In this document: piece by piece, positions 13,001 through 23,192 of the stretch
Layout of the letters: every line of letters begins with the position of its first letter
Numbering within the stretch: position 1 is the stretch's first letter
From: Nectonema munidae
Lineage: Eukaryota; Nematomorpha; Nectonematoida; Nectonematidae
Assembly (NCBI GenBank): GCA_030549495.1
Contig: JAUIRK010001039.1
Span: 434,001 to 498,000, forward strand
Length of the DNA: 64,000 nt
Reading direction: 5' to 3'
Notes under the pieces: model-generated
Seen by the model: only the letters and a program-made list of their open reading frames with translations
Databases searched by the model: none
Told to the model about the DNA's origin: nothing
Program-made: the position numbers and the translations under genes

Positions 13001-16000
13001 GTTTAAATTCGAGTTTCACGTCGGCAGATGGTCTAGTGATGGAAACGTAGGGTCTCGACCCAGATGATCTGGGTTCGAACCTCGATTGTGACTATCCCTA
13101 CTATCTGTCCAGTTATGGAAGATTATTCTTCCGTTGAGTGCGATAGCGACAACTAAAAAAATAAAATTAAAAAAATTCGAGTTTTTAATTAAAAATTTCA
13201 AGTCGTCGAAGAAAATTTAAATTTTTTGGCTTTAACACAAAGACTCAAGTCGCATGCTCCAAAAGATACACTTAATCATAATCGGTAAGAGAATCTTGAA
13301 TAAACTTTACCCTTACCCAGTTTCATAAAATATTTTTCTAAAATGATTTTTTTCTCAATATTTGATCAACAAATCCATTGAAAATGAATGCTCATCGAAA
13401 GTATTACTCTTATTGCACAGGGGACATTTACTCAAATCACCTTAGAGATCTGAAAGGCAGCACTTCCTTCAGGAAATCAAACTTGATTGAACTGTATATA
13501 CACCCGTATGCTGAAAAATTGGAAAGGATCACGCATTGTTCCCTCCCTCTAAATCCGCCACTGCATATATTCTGCTGATGCTTTTATGAAAGACATTAGA
13601 TATGATATAATTTTTATAAGAATAAGCTACTTCCTCTTTAGATAACGGAAACAAATTTACCGAAAGAGCTTGATCAACGCATCAATTTGGAGCAAGAAGT
13701 TTCAGCATCTGAAATTGAGGAAGTATTTCTTGCTCTCAGTGTCTTCTTAAAAAAGGTATGGAAGTTAACATTTTCAAACGTTCAATTGCAAGATTAAAAT
13801 AATTTTTTCAAAAATGTTCGCCCTCTTGTTACTCCTTTGTCACTCGTAAAGCATGGACTGGACACTAGACAGCAAGTCAAGAATAAAATATAAACGCCCT
13901 CTCTTAGATAGAGTAGACTTCAAATCGAATGTTTCAAATTTTTTGACGCATCTAGATTCTCTAATCTAATGAATTTGAAAAAAAAGTTTTCTTTTTATCA
14001 AAACATTATGATTTTACAAAATTTCACGAAATAAAACTGCGCAGATCAAAAGTAGTTGAATTTTTTTAATTTATCACTTTGAATATCAGATTATTTCGAA
14101 TTTCCGCACGCCAAATGAAAACTAAAAACTAAGAACTGGCTTAAATGCCCTACCCCACATACTTCTTGGCCCCTAAACTTTTTTGTTTTTGGCAATTTTT
14201 TGTTAATATTGGAAAATATTTTTGACAAATTATCATCAATACATCGATATAATCATTTTATCAAACTCAGAATAGAATAAATTAAGCCCAAAATTTCAGC
14301 GAATCGCTATCCGGATACATTCCACAAAAATTAAATCATCGCTTTAAATACCAAAATTGATTAGAAAATATGTAAGTAAATGCTTATTAGTGATGCAATA
14401 ACAATTTCTTTGACTCACTCCTTCTTTTTCTTCAAATCTTTTATATTTTAGTCGAACCTATAAAAATATTCGCTTACTCTGAAACTCTTACCACTCAAAT
14501 ACTCCGGCATTTACCAAAACACATGGAAATATGCGAAAATGCAGTTGAATATAATAAAATACTATAACATAAACAAAAAAGGTGTTTAACCCGTTAATCA
14601 CCAGAATAATCAGACGATATCTAATGTAAAGCAGAAGATTTGTATTAATAACCCTTTCGTGACGAGTGTATCATATATGATACATAAACAAGTTTACCTT
14701 CGTCTGCTTTTTCAAATAGTTTTGTATGTGAATCTTCTGCTTTTTAATAAATATCGTCTGATTTTCCTCGTCACTAAAGGGATATTAACCCGTTAACAAC
14801 CAGAATAATCAGACGATATCTAATGTAAAGCAGAAGATTTGTATTGAGCTTTGATAAACGCAGGCGACTTTATTTTTATAAAGTCGACATATGTCGACTG
14901 GTCGATAACCGGTTAAGATGTTTATTAAATATGAAATACTACACAGATAAATGAAAGCAGATATGCTATCACAATCAGTCAGATAAATAATTAAAAAATA
15001 ACTCCACTTTTATTAATGTCCCATTTTAAAACTGATAGAGCATGTCATGAATAATAATAATAATAATAATAGAAGTTCTATATCAAAAATTGAGTCAACA
15101 CTTCATACCCATTAAGTCCCAATGCTCCCATTTAGGAACATAAGTAATTTCATCTTCGTCTGCTTTTTTCAGTGACTTCGAATATAAATCGTCTGCGTTT
15201 TTTTAGATATCGTCTGATTTCTATGGTACTTAATGGGTTAAAGAGCTTTGTCAAAAAATTAATACCATACCCACCCCCGTATATAAATGCACAAAATTTT
15301 ATTTAACCGTTTATCGACTACAGTCGACTTTACAAAAATAAAATCGTCTGCGTTTATTAATGCTTTTTAATACAAATCTTCTGCTTTCCATTAGATATCG
15401 TCTGGTTATTCTGATCGATAACGGGTTAATTATGATTCGCATAAAAAATAGATATATAAATCAGTGTAATTGCGTACACTCAATCACGATAAATTTAACA
15501 ATCATTTTCTGTATTAGAAATTTCAAAGATTTGTAACGAGTGGCCCAAAGTTTTTAGTTTGGGATTTATTTTTGCAAATAGTACCATAAATGATGCAGTG
15601 TGTTCTTGGATAAGTTTTGGATTGTATTAGAAATGTATTCTAAAATTTCCAATCATCCACACAATGCTGAGGATAGTGCATTTGAAAGTACTTATTTTGA
15701 AAGTGTCAAATCTCGAGTTTAAGTCAACGATATCTTAAAATTGTTCCTGAGATATAGAATAGTCATTTCTGAATCATAATATTAGTATTCAGAATATTGA
15801 AATTTTGAGAGGAAAAAGACTTCTAGAAAAATAAAAGTCAAAGAAAGTGTACTTCATACACTTGATGGAAACCTAAATTTTGTTTCGAAACATTTACAAC
15901 ACTTGTTCACTTCTTTTTCCACATTTTCTTACTGAATAATGGTTCGTGATGGTCTACGTTGCCTTTTGTAAACAACTTTCCCGTTTTAAATTAACTTTTT

Positions 16001-18797
16001 TTCGTACTGTAAAATCGTAGCGGAATAAAAATACAATATTAACTATGTGATCAAACATGAGCAAAAAGGCGTTCAATATTCTTGTTACAAACATTCCATA
16101 TTAATATTTGTATTTGTGTATTTATTATTACTTTTTAATAAAAAAAGTTTAAAGAGTCAGTTTAGAGATGTTATTTTCAAATAATATTAAAATTCAAAAA
16201 CATCACATTTGCTAATAATAAATTCATGTATAATTAAAGAAATGCTTAAACATTTTATACAAAATTCAATTTGCACAACGTAAAAAAGGAGAGCTTTCAA
16301 CAATGTTTTCTTTTAGCTTTAAAAGTTATCCCTTAAAACGCAATTCAGAGCAGAGATTCATTCGCCATTGAGAATCAGTTCAGCTTTCATTTGTTCATAG
16401 CTACCCCGTTTTTAAAATGAAGTATTGACGTGTTACATTTATCTGCCTTCAGAGTTTATTCGAAATTGTTATTTTTGTAAATGGAAATATATTAGAAATT
16501 CAATGTAATGTGACTTACCTTTTAAAAGTCCAACTTCATTAATAATAACCAACCACGTGGTCATGATGACATTTTTTAAAAGCCTAAACCCCCCCCCCCC
16601 CTCTTGACAAATAATTTTCTGAAAACGTCACTGATTTCTTAACTATTTAAGATGAAAAATAAAAAAAATTAAAAATAAGTTCATTTTCATTCTGAATAGT
16701 TCCAAACACTAAGATACATCGCACTGTTTTTAATAAAATGGCTATTTCGCATCGTTGCGATGATGAAAAGGCAAACCGCTTTCTTTGTTGCTCTTATTTA
16801 GAACAATTGTTGTGCATACAATACTTTGCCACCCTCAAATTCTTCCATCGCAAAGGAATTGAGCAACGCAGTTCCTGTTCCCTTCTGCAAGAAGACCATG
16901 CTGCACAACCTGAAATACTTCATGCTCTTCATCTACTATTTCTTCTACCCTAACTACAGCGAAAATGACATAGTACCTCATTCTTCTTAATCTTTTGCTT
17001 GGGATTTGGGTTGGCCAGTGCTTTCCCTAACCTCGCCAGTCCAAGAAAGCAAATTAGCACACGAAACGCGACAAAATTATAATGTACATTTTTAGAATTT
17101 TATATATCTACCAATGTATCGTATTCTTCATAGTGTGCAAAATTTGATTGGAAATTATGAACTGTAAGTATGCTTTTTAAATTTCATCGATTTTGTAAAA
17201 AAAACCGATAAACTTGCTAATAATAAAATTATAAACAAATTTTGAATATTTTACATTAAATAATCCGTTTCGCCTCCTCCCTTTATTTTCAAAATTGGTT
17301 CTCAAATGGGAAAAAAAGAAGTTCTAAAGAACATGCAAACTCCGTCCTATCCCTCTTATCCTAGAATTCAGCAAAGCGTTGCTTTCGCTTCCTCCTTATA
17401 CGAAATGTTGATTAGAAAAATGAAATTGTTTCAATTTCGACACACTCGTCCACAATCTTTTCTCCCGATTTCTCCAACACTTTTCAAAGAGTATCCGAGC
17501 AAATATAGACACTCGTGCGTAATCCCCACTTTTTTACCGTGATTAATTGACTAGAAACGGGGGTGCAGGTTATCTACGTAAAAGAATTTAACCCAAAGAA
17601 AAAAAGTTGAAATAGAAAAGTGGTGAGTATTTTAATTAATAATCCCTTGAACATTTTTATTCCTTCTTATATAAATATTATATATACCATTTTTAGTTCT
17701 AAATGGTCTTTTTAAAATTCTAAAGTGTCTTTTTCAAATTCTAAAGTGTCTTTTTTAAATTCTAAAGTGTCTATTTTGATTTTACTTTTCTGAATAAGCT
17801 TTGAAGTCTTGTTTCTAATAAATGCGCGTAATATATTGTGCGATTGTCAGGTTCTGTAGACCTGTTGAAAGATACACTGATAATTTTCTATTTGATCACT
17901 TCATCTAGCATGAAAGAAAGTGTTGTGTCTAAAATAAAAGTTTTTAAAACATGTTTTATAAATATTAAAGCAAACCTTACTTAATTTCTGGTTTGCAAAA
18001 TTTTTGATTTTTGAGTGCCAGCTCAATTGGATTCAGCATGTAACTATAAGGAGACAAAAATTCCAAAATTTGTCCATCTGAAGTTATTAAGTTTTCGATA
18101 GTTTAAGTTTTGTGGATCTTTGCGTTATCCATAATAATTGGCCAGCAGTTTTTTAGGTTACTCATTTTAGATAACAGTTCGAGAATTTGATAGGTAAATT
18201 TGCACAAGTATAATAACAAAGTTAATTGAACATTTAAATACTTTTATTTTAATAGTACCACGAATAAAATGGAATCTGCCTTCCTTCGGCTTATAGTTTT
18301 TTTAGTTAGATCTCCTTATTGCCTTTTCGATAAATCGTTTGAATCTAATTTATCATAAATCCGTCTATCTAAATATATATAAAATTTGATAACTTTTTTT
18401 TGTCTTTTTGCTGTCCCCCGTCGTCTTGCCAGACCACTTTTTAATTTTATCCGAATTTCTTTCTTTTATTCCAAAATTTCATTAGAAGCCTTTTATTGAA
18501 AACTAAGTAAGAATGATTATTATTTTTCGTTTAGGATTGCTGGTTCTACATCTTCTCTAATAGTATAATGGACACCATATACATCATTGGAACAAATTTA
18601 ACACTCCTCACTAATACCGTAAGAAAGTAGAGCCAACAAATTTGTTAACGCTAATATATTTATTCTCGTTTTTCCAGATTCCTACCCTCATGTTCATGGG
18701 TTGCTTCTTCAAAGTTTTGATGAATAACAGTAAAATACGGGTTGCAGACTCGCAAACCTTTCGCAAAATCTCCATGTCAAATGTTTTATCTGGCTAA
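7092..18797 (+). CDS. Divergent tetraspanin, eight coding exons, 284 aa
   Basis: Four-pass membrane organiser expected in plasma or endosomal membranes. Coding exons read by eye: 7092-7154, 7213-7255, 8952-9136, 12546-12620, 13642-13755, 16802-16972, 18535-18618, 18678-18797. All are flanked by AG/GT and their phases agree (855 nt including the stop). An upstream AG at 7070-7071 suggests a 5' UTR intron. The start MIECLEKLSKFFFNYFNTIY, with Cys4, is tetraspanin-like. TM1 is about residues 13-36, TM2 65-86 (ending FGYFC), TM3 92-114, TM4 227-258. The large extracellular loop has a Cys pair (NNCCAY, residues 163-164; the family usually has CCG), VPVPFC (189) and DCW (219), so four loop cysteines remain but the motif Gly is Ala. 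Oddities: a hydrophobic stretch near 197-211 in the loop, a weak donor GTACCT after exon 6, a 58-bp first intron with a poor acceptor. Introns carry many transposons. Family call likely; exon 2 and the exon 6 end are least certain. Confidence 0.72.
8454..8558 (-). CDS. Candidate exon of a nested minus-strand gene, unrecognised
   Basis: Inside tetraspanin intron 2 the minus strand has a good acceptor (TTTTTCAACTTTTCAG) followed by 35 codons (starting VSIRNIYLVEADLRHINTIL, helical, ending NHWMA), then a GTATCC donor or read-through to a stop. Codon use and the amphipathic character look protein-like, but I recognise no family and no linked exon is certain. Another minus-strand open frame, 7799-8059, contains GTAAGA and GTAAGC donor-like sites and could belong to the same gene. 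Speculative. Confidence 0.25.
9338..11153. mobile_element. 1.8-kb TA-flanked inverted-repeat element with a spliced cargo gene
   Basis: The left end CACTGGTAAAAAAAAGTAGT (9338) and right end, inverted, CACTGGTAAAAAAAGATAGT (11153) are flanked by TA on both sides (9336-9337, 11154-11155), as in Tc1/mariner-type target use. The left arm (about 9380-9575) holds two diverged tandem copies of a roughly 95-bp unit (AGTAATCACTATTGTCCAGA and AGTAAAAAGTCGTTATTGTC). The right arm contains AGTTGTAATTCTTACTATC, which resembles the inverse of left-arm parts. It sits in tetraspanin intron 3 and carries a minus-strand multi-exon gene (9944-10903). No DDE transposase was recognised. Confidence 0.7.
9944..10903 (-). 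pseudogene. Intron-bearing gene inside the TA-flanked element, family unnamed
   Basis: Exon candidates on the minus strand: 10903-10859 (MMKFRLAFTLSQIFG, donor GTAAGT); 10669-10591 (IAFICSKKIDLKEFINKYLF ... SDYNR); 10536-10368 (FMDEFLNLKPIMVDLNFEDK ... KEVLKIPNET); 10269-9944 (KSFSKLFIIGEKQVFSAFCV ... FFVFNLEYVKELKKTLHLIE ... to a TAA). The last three join in matching phase (0, then 1). The first does not join the second in phase, so an exon is missing or the gene is decayed. One in-frame TAA lies at 10121-10123. From memory only, the 'FVFNLEYvKELKkt' ending recalls small uncharacterised proteins repeated in invertebrate genomes, often beside similar CACTGGTAAAA-type ends. Function unknown; no catalytic motif seen. 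Confidence 0.5.
11270..11306. repeat. Perfect 14-bp-stem hairpin
   Basis: TCACATATGTTGTA is followed after nine bases (GAATTTTTT) by TACAACATATGTGA. It lies just outside the TA-flanked element, within tetraspanin intron 3. Function unknown. Confidence 0.6.
11454..11591 (+). mobile_element. piggyBac-like MITE, family B
   Basis: A 138-bp element: TTAACCCATTAAGTCGCAAT at the left, CTTAATGGTTTAA at the right (TTAA at both edges). Interior motifs TTCGTCTGC, ATCGTCTGCGTTTT and ATATCGTCTGATT match the shared core. Copies at 15104 and 33017. Lies in tetraspanin intron 3. Confidence 0.75.
11822..11914 (+). repeat. Partial duplicate of tetraspanin first-exon acceptor region
   Basis: AATATTTTAACTTTT...TGTGCTTTCATTTTTAGAG near 11846-11900 repeats the sequence around 7015-7075, which provides the splice acceptor before the tetraspanin start codon. 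The similarity stops shortly after the AG, so the start codon is not duplicated. Likely a local duplication now inside intron 3; the strong acceptor could be a decoy splice site. Confidence 0.5.
13017..13172 (+). mobile_element. tRNA-derived SINE with 12-bp target duplication
   Basis: A box-A-like TGGTCTAGTGATGG and a box B GGTTCGAACCT lie about 40 bp apart, followed by a short unique body and an A-rich tail. AAATTCGAGTTT flanks it on both sides (13005-13016, 13173-13184), a textbook target-site duplication. Inserted in tetraspanin intron 4. Confidence 0.8.
14586..14648 (+). mobile_element. piggyBac-like MITE family A, half copy
   Basis: TTAACCCGTTAATCACCAGA ... GCAGAAGATTTGTATTAA is the first 63 bp of a family A element, nearly identical to 14785-14849. 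It ends exactly where the family C element begins. Confidence 0.65.
14645..14788 (+). mobile_element. piggyBac-like MITE, family C
   Basis: TTAATAACCCTTTCGTGACG at the left; the right end, inverted, is TTAATATCCCTTTAGTGACG. About 144 bp between TTAA sites. Interior motifs CTTCGTCTGCTTTTT, AATCTTCTGCTTTTT and ATATCGTCTGATTTT match the core of families A and B. Just inside the left end is the palindrome GTATCATATATGATAC. Confidence 0.7.
14785..14916 (-). mobile_element. piggyBac-like MITE, family A
   Basis: TTAACCCGTTAACAACC at the left and GGTCGATAACCGGTTAA at the right, with the same interior as 1690-1823 in inverse orientation. It shares its left TTAA with the right TTAA of the family C element, so the two are abutted. 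Confidence 0.75.
15104..15241 (+). mobile_element. piggyBac-like MITE, family B
   Basis: CCCATTAAGTCCCAATGCTC at the left (flanking TTAA mutated) and TACTTAATGGGTTAA at the right. Near-identical to 11454-11591 inside. Confidence 0.75.
15303..15429 (+). mobile_element. piggyBac-like MITE, family A (short)
   Basis: TTAACCGTTTATCGACTACA at the left and CTGATCGATAACGGGTTAA at the right. It lacks the TCGACATATG palindrome arm seen in 1690-1823; otherwise the same core. Fifth such element or part-element within 0.85 kb of tetraspanin intron 5. Confidence 0.75.
17695..17781 (+). repeat. Minisatellite, about 22 bp x 4
   Basis: Four consecutive units of the type ATTCTAAAGTGTCTTTTTCA in tetraspanin intron 6. 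Confidence 0.8.
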
Positions 18798-18875
18798 AAA
18801 TATCTTCTCTTCTTTTTTCTTCATCTTTGCCGTGTTGTCTTGTAGCATTCCTATTTATCATAAGTATAAGAATAC

Positions 18876-18881
18876 AATAAA
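18876..18881 (+). promoter_or_regulatory. Candidate polyadenylation signal of the tetraspanin gene
   Basis: AATAAA lies 79 bp after the TAA stop at 18795-18797, on the coding strand. Position and sequence fit; usage is inferred. Confidence 0.5.
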
Positions 18882-19654
18882 GTTATTTATATTTATCCTT
18901 ATATATAATATCCTAAAATACGCCGGCCATATTATTAATTCTTAGCCGGTACACAATTTTCCCATATGACATTATCCTCTCAATTGAAATCACTCATTCA
19001 AGGAAACACCGAGTGAATGAACATGAAAAAAGAAGAAGAATTATATGGGATAATGAAAAATATAACACCTTATAAAACATGCCCAGTGAAAAAGCGTATA
19101 TTCATAAATATCCGTCACATTATAAAAACAGAAGATATCGTAAGTTGTATTTTACTCGATTATATCATCATTTTCTCTAGCATCTTATTCTTAGGTATTT
19201 ACAATATTTCACAAAACAAAAACAAATTTTTCGCTCACCTTATGTGAATGTGGGTGTTACACAAGGGCGCACATTCTCAAAATTTCGGGGGGCGAACTTT
19301 TTTTATATAATTTTCAAAGTTTTATACCATGACTAAAATGATCTCTTTTGTAAATCTTTAGGGAGCTGAATTTTTGATTGAACCGATTTTATATTTGGTG
19401 TTCGAAGGTTAAACATGTCTTTGTATTCTAAAGACCTATGGAAATGGTTGTATTAGAGGACTCATTGGTAATACAGTCAGACCAACAGCAGATCCAACAG
19501 CAGATTATTCGACAACCTCACTATCCGATGCAATATTGATTAGGAGCTAAAAGATATTTCTCAGCCTCCCATCTCACTAATCCTAGTTCATATCAAATGA
19601 ATTGATTGGGTGGATTGATTACTCTGTACTGAAATGCATTGTTGCCAAGCCTGA

Positions 19655-21640
19655 TTAACATAACATAACATAATTTATTAATCGAAAGTGAAGCTGGTGT
19701 AAGCTAATAAAAATTAAAATCTTGTCTTTCCAGTGAATATCGAGACTTTTTTTGAAGGCGTTCAAAGAGGGAGATTCTACAACGTGCACTGGAAACATCT
19801 AAAGAACGACGACCTCAAGTAACGCTTTGTGCATCTTATTTTCGAAAGTTGTTTTCTATGAAATCTTGAAGTACGTGCAGAAAAAGGAGGTAAAACTGTA
19901 GACTTTACGTTCTTGTTCTGGTTAATTATATTATAAACGGTTATCATATCATTACGCTTGTATCTATAGGCTAAAGAAGGAAGGGATGACTCAAGTAGTC
20001 TTTCTTTATAATCTAGATCAGTGGTTCCCAACCTTTTTTATCCCGTTCCCCCTTTTCCAGTCACTTTTTTACCTGTGGATCCCTACAACTGAATAGTTTG
20101 AGCCAACAAAATTAATCAAAGATTTTTATGCAAAAAATGATTCTAGTCATCTGATTAAATCGTATGCTTATTCATATGAAATCAGAGAAAGCGTAAAGCC
20201 TGACATAAAATGTGAATAAAATTTTTTTCCATAAAATATAAATTTTTCAAAAATATTGTAACTAATAAAAAGGATATATAAAGTTTCAAAATATGAAACT
20301 TTAAAAAAAGGAAGAAAATATTTATTTAAAAAAGCTCTAAATATATATAATTTATATTGATTTGGAAAATAGAAGTATATTAAAGGAGATTCAGCATAAT
20401 TAGTTTGAAGTAGAATTTCCATGGACCCCTTGAAATTCTTCTATGGACCCCCGATTGGGAACCACTGATCTAGATTTTCAAATCCTTTAATTTTATTTTC
20501 TTTGTTATTAATCTCTGCACTTTTTCCAACTTTTTCATCTTTAGACGCGTTGGATATGATATTACATTCACATATTCAAGGTGTGGACGTATTAAAGAAA
20601 TATACTTAGGTGGGGCTATTTCAGCTTTGAAACGAGAAAAATGTCTGAAGATTTGAAAAAAGGCTGAGTAGGCTTGGGAGATTGCTTTAGAAAAATGAGA
20701 TTCAAAACGCAGATTGATATCAATAATAGCGCCAAGGTCGTTAATATGATCAACTAGTTTAATATCATAACCCCTATCTAATAGGTGAAGTTATTTTTCT
20801 TGCCAATTTGGAGATGACTACATTTGGAAAAATTAAGATCCATTCCCCAAATGGTGCACCAATCATAAAAAGCAAAAAGATCAGCTTGCAAAATCTTCTT
20901 AGATGCTTCTGTGGGTGCACAATAGATTTTGAGATCGTCAGCAAAAAGCTTTAAACTGGAAACAATGTTGGAGGGCAACTCGTTTATATATAAGTTAAAT
21001 AACAAAGGGCCGAGCAAACTGCCTTGGATGACACCACTTGTTACATCAGATTTACTTGTTAGATGACCATTGATAGAGACCTGTTGAGTTCTATTTTTCA
21101 AGGAGCTTTCAATCCATTTCAAAATTCTAGTGTTTATGCCATAGCTTTCTAACGTCTTAAACAAATTATTGTGTGGTACTTTATCGAATGCTTTACTAAA
21201 GTCAAAGTATAGAACGTAGACAGTTGAGTTTTTTTCTAAAATGGTTGAAACATCATTATAAAATTCCATTAATTGTGTTATTGTCGATTTCTTTTTGAAA
21301 AATCCATGCTATTCATTTGCGACGAGACTGTTTCGTTCTAGGTGGAAGAGTATATTTTCTGATATAATTGATTCAAGAACTTTACAAAGCACTTTATCAA
21401 AAAAAACATCAAAAATAAACTTATCGGTCTATAGTTAAATACAACATTAGAATCAGAGCTCATATAGATTGGTGTCAAGATAGCTGTTTTCCATGTAGAA
21501 GGAAGAATTCCTTCTTTGATGGAAAGATTAAAGAGTTTACTTACAGGCGATGCTAAAACGTCAGAAAGTTTCTTCAGTATATATGGGTGTAAGTTGTCAA
21601 TACCTGGCGATTTATTAATATCCAGGGAGCTAAATTTGTT
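19655..21640 (-). mobile_element. LINE (CR1/L2/Jockey-like) RT, split by a hAT MITE
   Basis: Minus-strand reverse transcriptase. Starts near 21635 with LDINKSPGIDNLHPYILKKL, then TAILTPIYMSSDSNVVFNYR, then after a frameshift FDFSKAFDKVPHNNLFKTLE, GVIQGSLLGPLLFNLYINEL and the catalytic FADDLK (open frame 21269-20778). The C-terminal part, KERLLESSLPSLAYRYKRND (20031-19777), is separated from the RT by the hAT MITE at 20019-20467. It ends in KKSLDIHWKDK and a (TTATG)n tail (AACATAACATAACATAA on the plus strand, about 19660), typical of CR1/L2-type LINE tails. Stops and frameshifts show it is dead. Confidence 0.85.
20019..20467. mobile_element. hAT MITE, 449 bp, perfect 8-bp target duplication
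   Basis: Ends CAGTGGTTCCCAACC and GGGAACCACTG are inverted; ATCTAGAT flanks both sides (20011-20018, 20468-20475). 'CAGTGGTTCCCAACC' is a classic hAT terminus. Inserted into the LINE at 19655-21640, so younger than it. The open frame 20168-20422 inside is not recognised as a transposase. Confidence 0.9.
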
Positions 21641-22029
21641 ATATTAGTAACACAGAAAAACAAAGAATCATCTTATATTTCTTCATATTCTACCTACACA
21701 TATATTCAGTCTGTAAAGTAAATTGTTTGAAAATTTATTTAGGATATGGGTCTATGAATTGACAGGTATGTAGTCGTGAATTTAAATTTGGACATTTTAA
21801 ATAGAAATTGAAGGTTTAAAATTTTTCGAAAAAATATTCTACAAACAAAAATAAATTAGCTATTCCAATTCCTAAGTTATACGCTAAAAATTACATGAAA
21901 ACGATATTGTTTGTACTAAGTTTTATTAACAGAAATTTTAAGCCCCACAAATTTCATTTTAATTTCCAAATGTTTAAAAACTAAAAAAAATTCATCTCAA
22001 ATAAAGATTTCTACTGATCACCTAATCTA

Positions 22030-22340
22030 TAAAATATATTTTCAAGAAATGAAACGTTTAAACTTTATTGGACCCGGACTACGTTTTCTTGCAATCAATT
22101 CAAATAATTTCGGTCACTATGACCTTCTTCAGATATATTATATAAATTAAAAAATTTCTAGATAAATAACTCAGCAAGTAAGTAATTTTTTATATAAATA
22201 AATAAACTCACAAGCAAGACACTCCACGCTTTCATTTACGTCATGTAATATATCTGAAGAAGGTCATAGTGACCGAAATATTATTGCTTGTATTTTGTTT
22301 TAAATAAAAGATTTACTCAACGTTTTCAAAATTATTTTTT
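22030..22340. repeat. Head-to-head pair of a hairpin repeat with hammerhead-like core
   Basis: ATATATCTGAAGAAGGTCAT...AGTGACCGAAAT occurs on the plus strand at about 22247-22281 and inverted at about 22107-22143. Each copy is followed, after about 40-70 bp, by an AATAAA(G)...ACGTTT tail. CTGAAGA + GGTCA/TGACC stem + GAAA matches the order of conserved hammerhead-ribozyme core elements. Between the arms lies AAGCAAGACACTCCACGCTT, also present in the related copy at 42560-42870. Confidence 0.55.
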
Positions 22341-22915
22341 GTTTTTAGTAAATGGCGAAATCTGCAAAATTAAAAAAGTATCAATTTTTGAAAATATATT
22401 TTATAAATTAGAGATCATTAGAAATAAATCAATATCTGAAATGAGTTTTTTTTAGTCAAATTTATGTGATAAAGTTGACTATCTAAACTTAGATAGGTTG
22501 ATTGGTTCATTGGATGAATATCAAAGCTTTCTTCTTTTGATTCAAAGAGACAAGGATTTTTACACATATGGTAATAATGTATAATTGATTATGTTCAATA
22601 AAATTTTGAGAAGTTGTCGCAACTCTTAATCCTTTTTAACGTTTCGGGAGATAGTGACTAACAATTATGAGGGGTTGTCCAACCTTTTGAGGTTTTGCAA
22701 GATATCAAAATAGGTGAGAGAAGAGATTTTCAAAATTCAAAGTAACAAATTAGTGAACATTTTTCAAATAATCGTGTATATTTTTGAACAAAAAATATTT
22801 CAAGAGCATATCCCTTAAGAATCTCAATCTAGTCAAATAAAAGTCCACAAGTGTCCCCGATTATCCAGGTTTGCAATTTCAAGTTAATGAAATAAAAATT
22901 TACTAATGTCTCCAC

Positions 22916-23192
22916 CAGAGCCCGCGCTATCTATTAAATTTTGGAGCACAAGCCCAATTTGTAGTCCCGACTATTTCTCAAGCTAATTTTCCAGCTCCCA
23001 TAAAAAAATTTTCATTACCCTAAAAAATATGACAAACATCTGCCATTCACGATAATTTCTTTCATGAAAATGTCATAAAATATGATATATGCTTGACATA
23101 TACATGATATATTTTCTTTTCGCCTTGAAACAAAATAATCTGATAGTTCAAAAATTAGCCCCCGCTAAAATTTTTGCTTATCACGGGCGCTG
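22916..23192. mobile_element. hAT MITE, 277 bp, 8-bp target duplication
   Basis: Ends CAGAGCCCGCGCTA and, inverted, CAGCGCCCGTGATAAGC. GTCTCCAC flanks both sides (22908-22915, 23193-23200). Interior shared with the copy at 62077-62312 (ATTACCCTAAAAAATATGAC, TTTCTTTTCGCC). Confidence 0.85.

Noticed and set aside
13017-13100. A functional tRNA gene
   Set aside because: Box A and B are present but the cloverleaf arms do not pair and the sequence has a SINE body, A-rich tail and target duplication.
16738-16953. A 71-residue plus-strand protein
   Set aside because: It overlaps tetraspanin exon 6 in another frame; the exon frame (from 16802) has the Cys pair and matches neighbouring exon phases.
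17306-17542. A 78-residue frame in tetraspanin intron 6 as an extra exon
   Set aside because: No hydrophobic or Cys pattern expected for the missing loop region, and including it would break the phase agreement of flanking exons.
18742-18945. A 67-residue plus-strand protein
   Set aside because: Overlaps the last tetraspanin exon out of frame and continues into T-rich 3' sequence.
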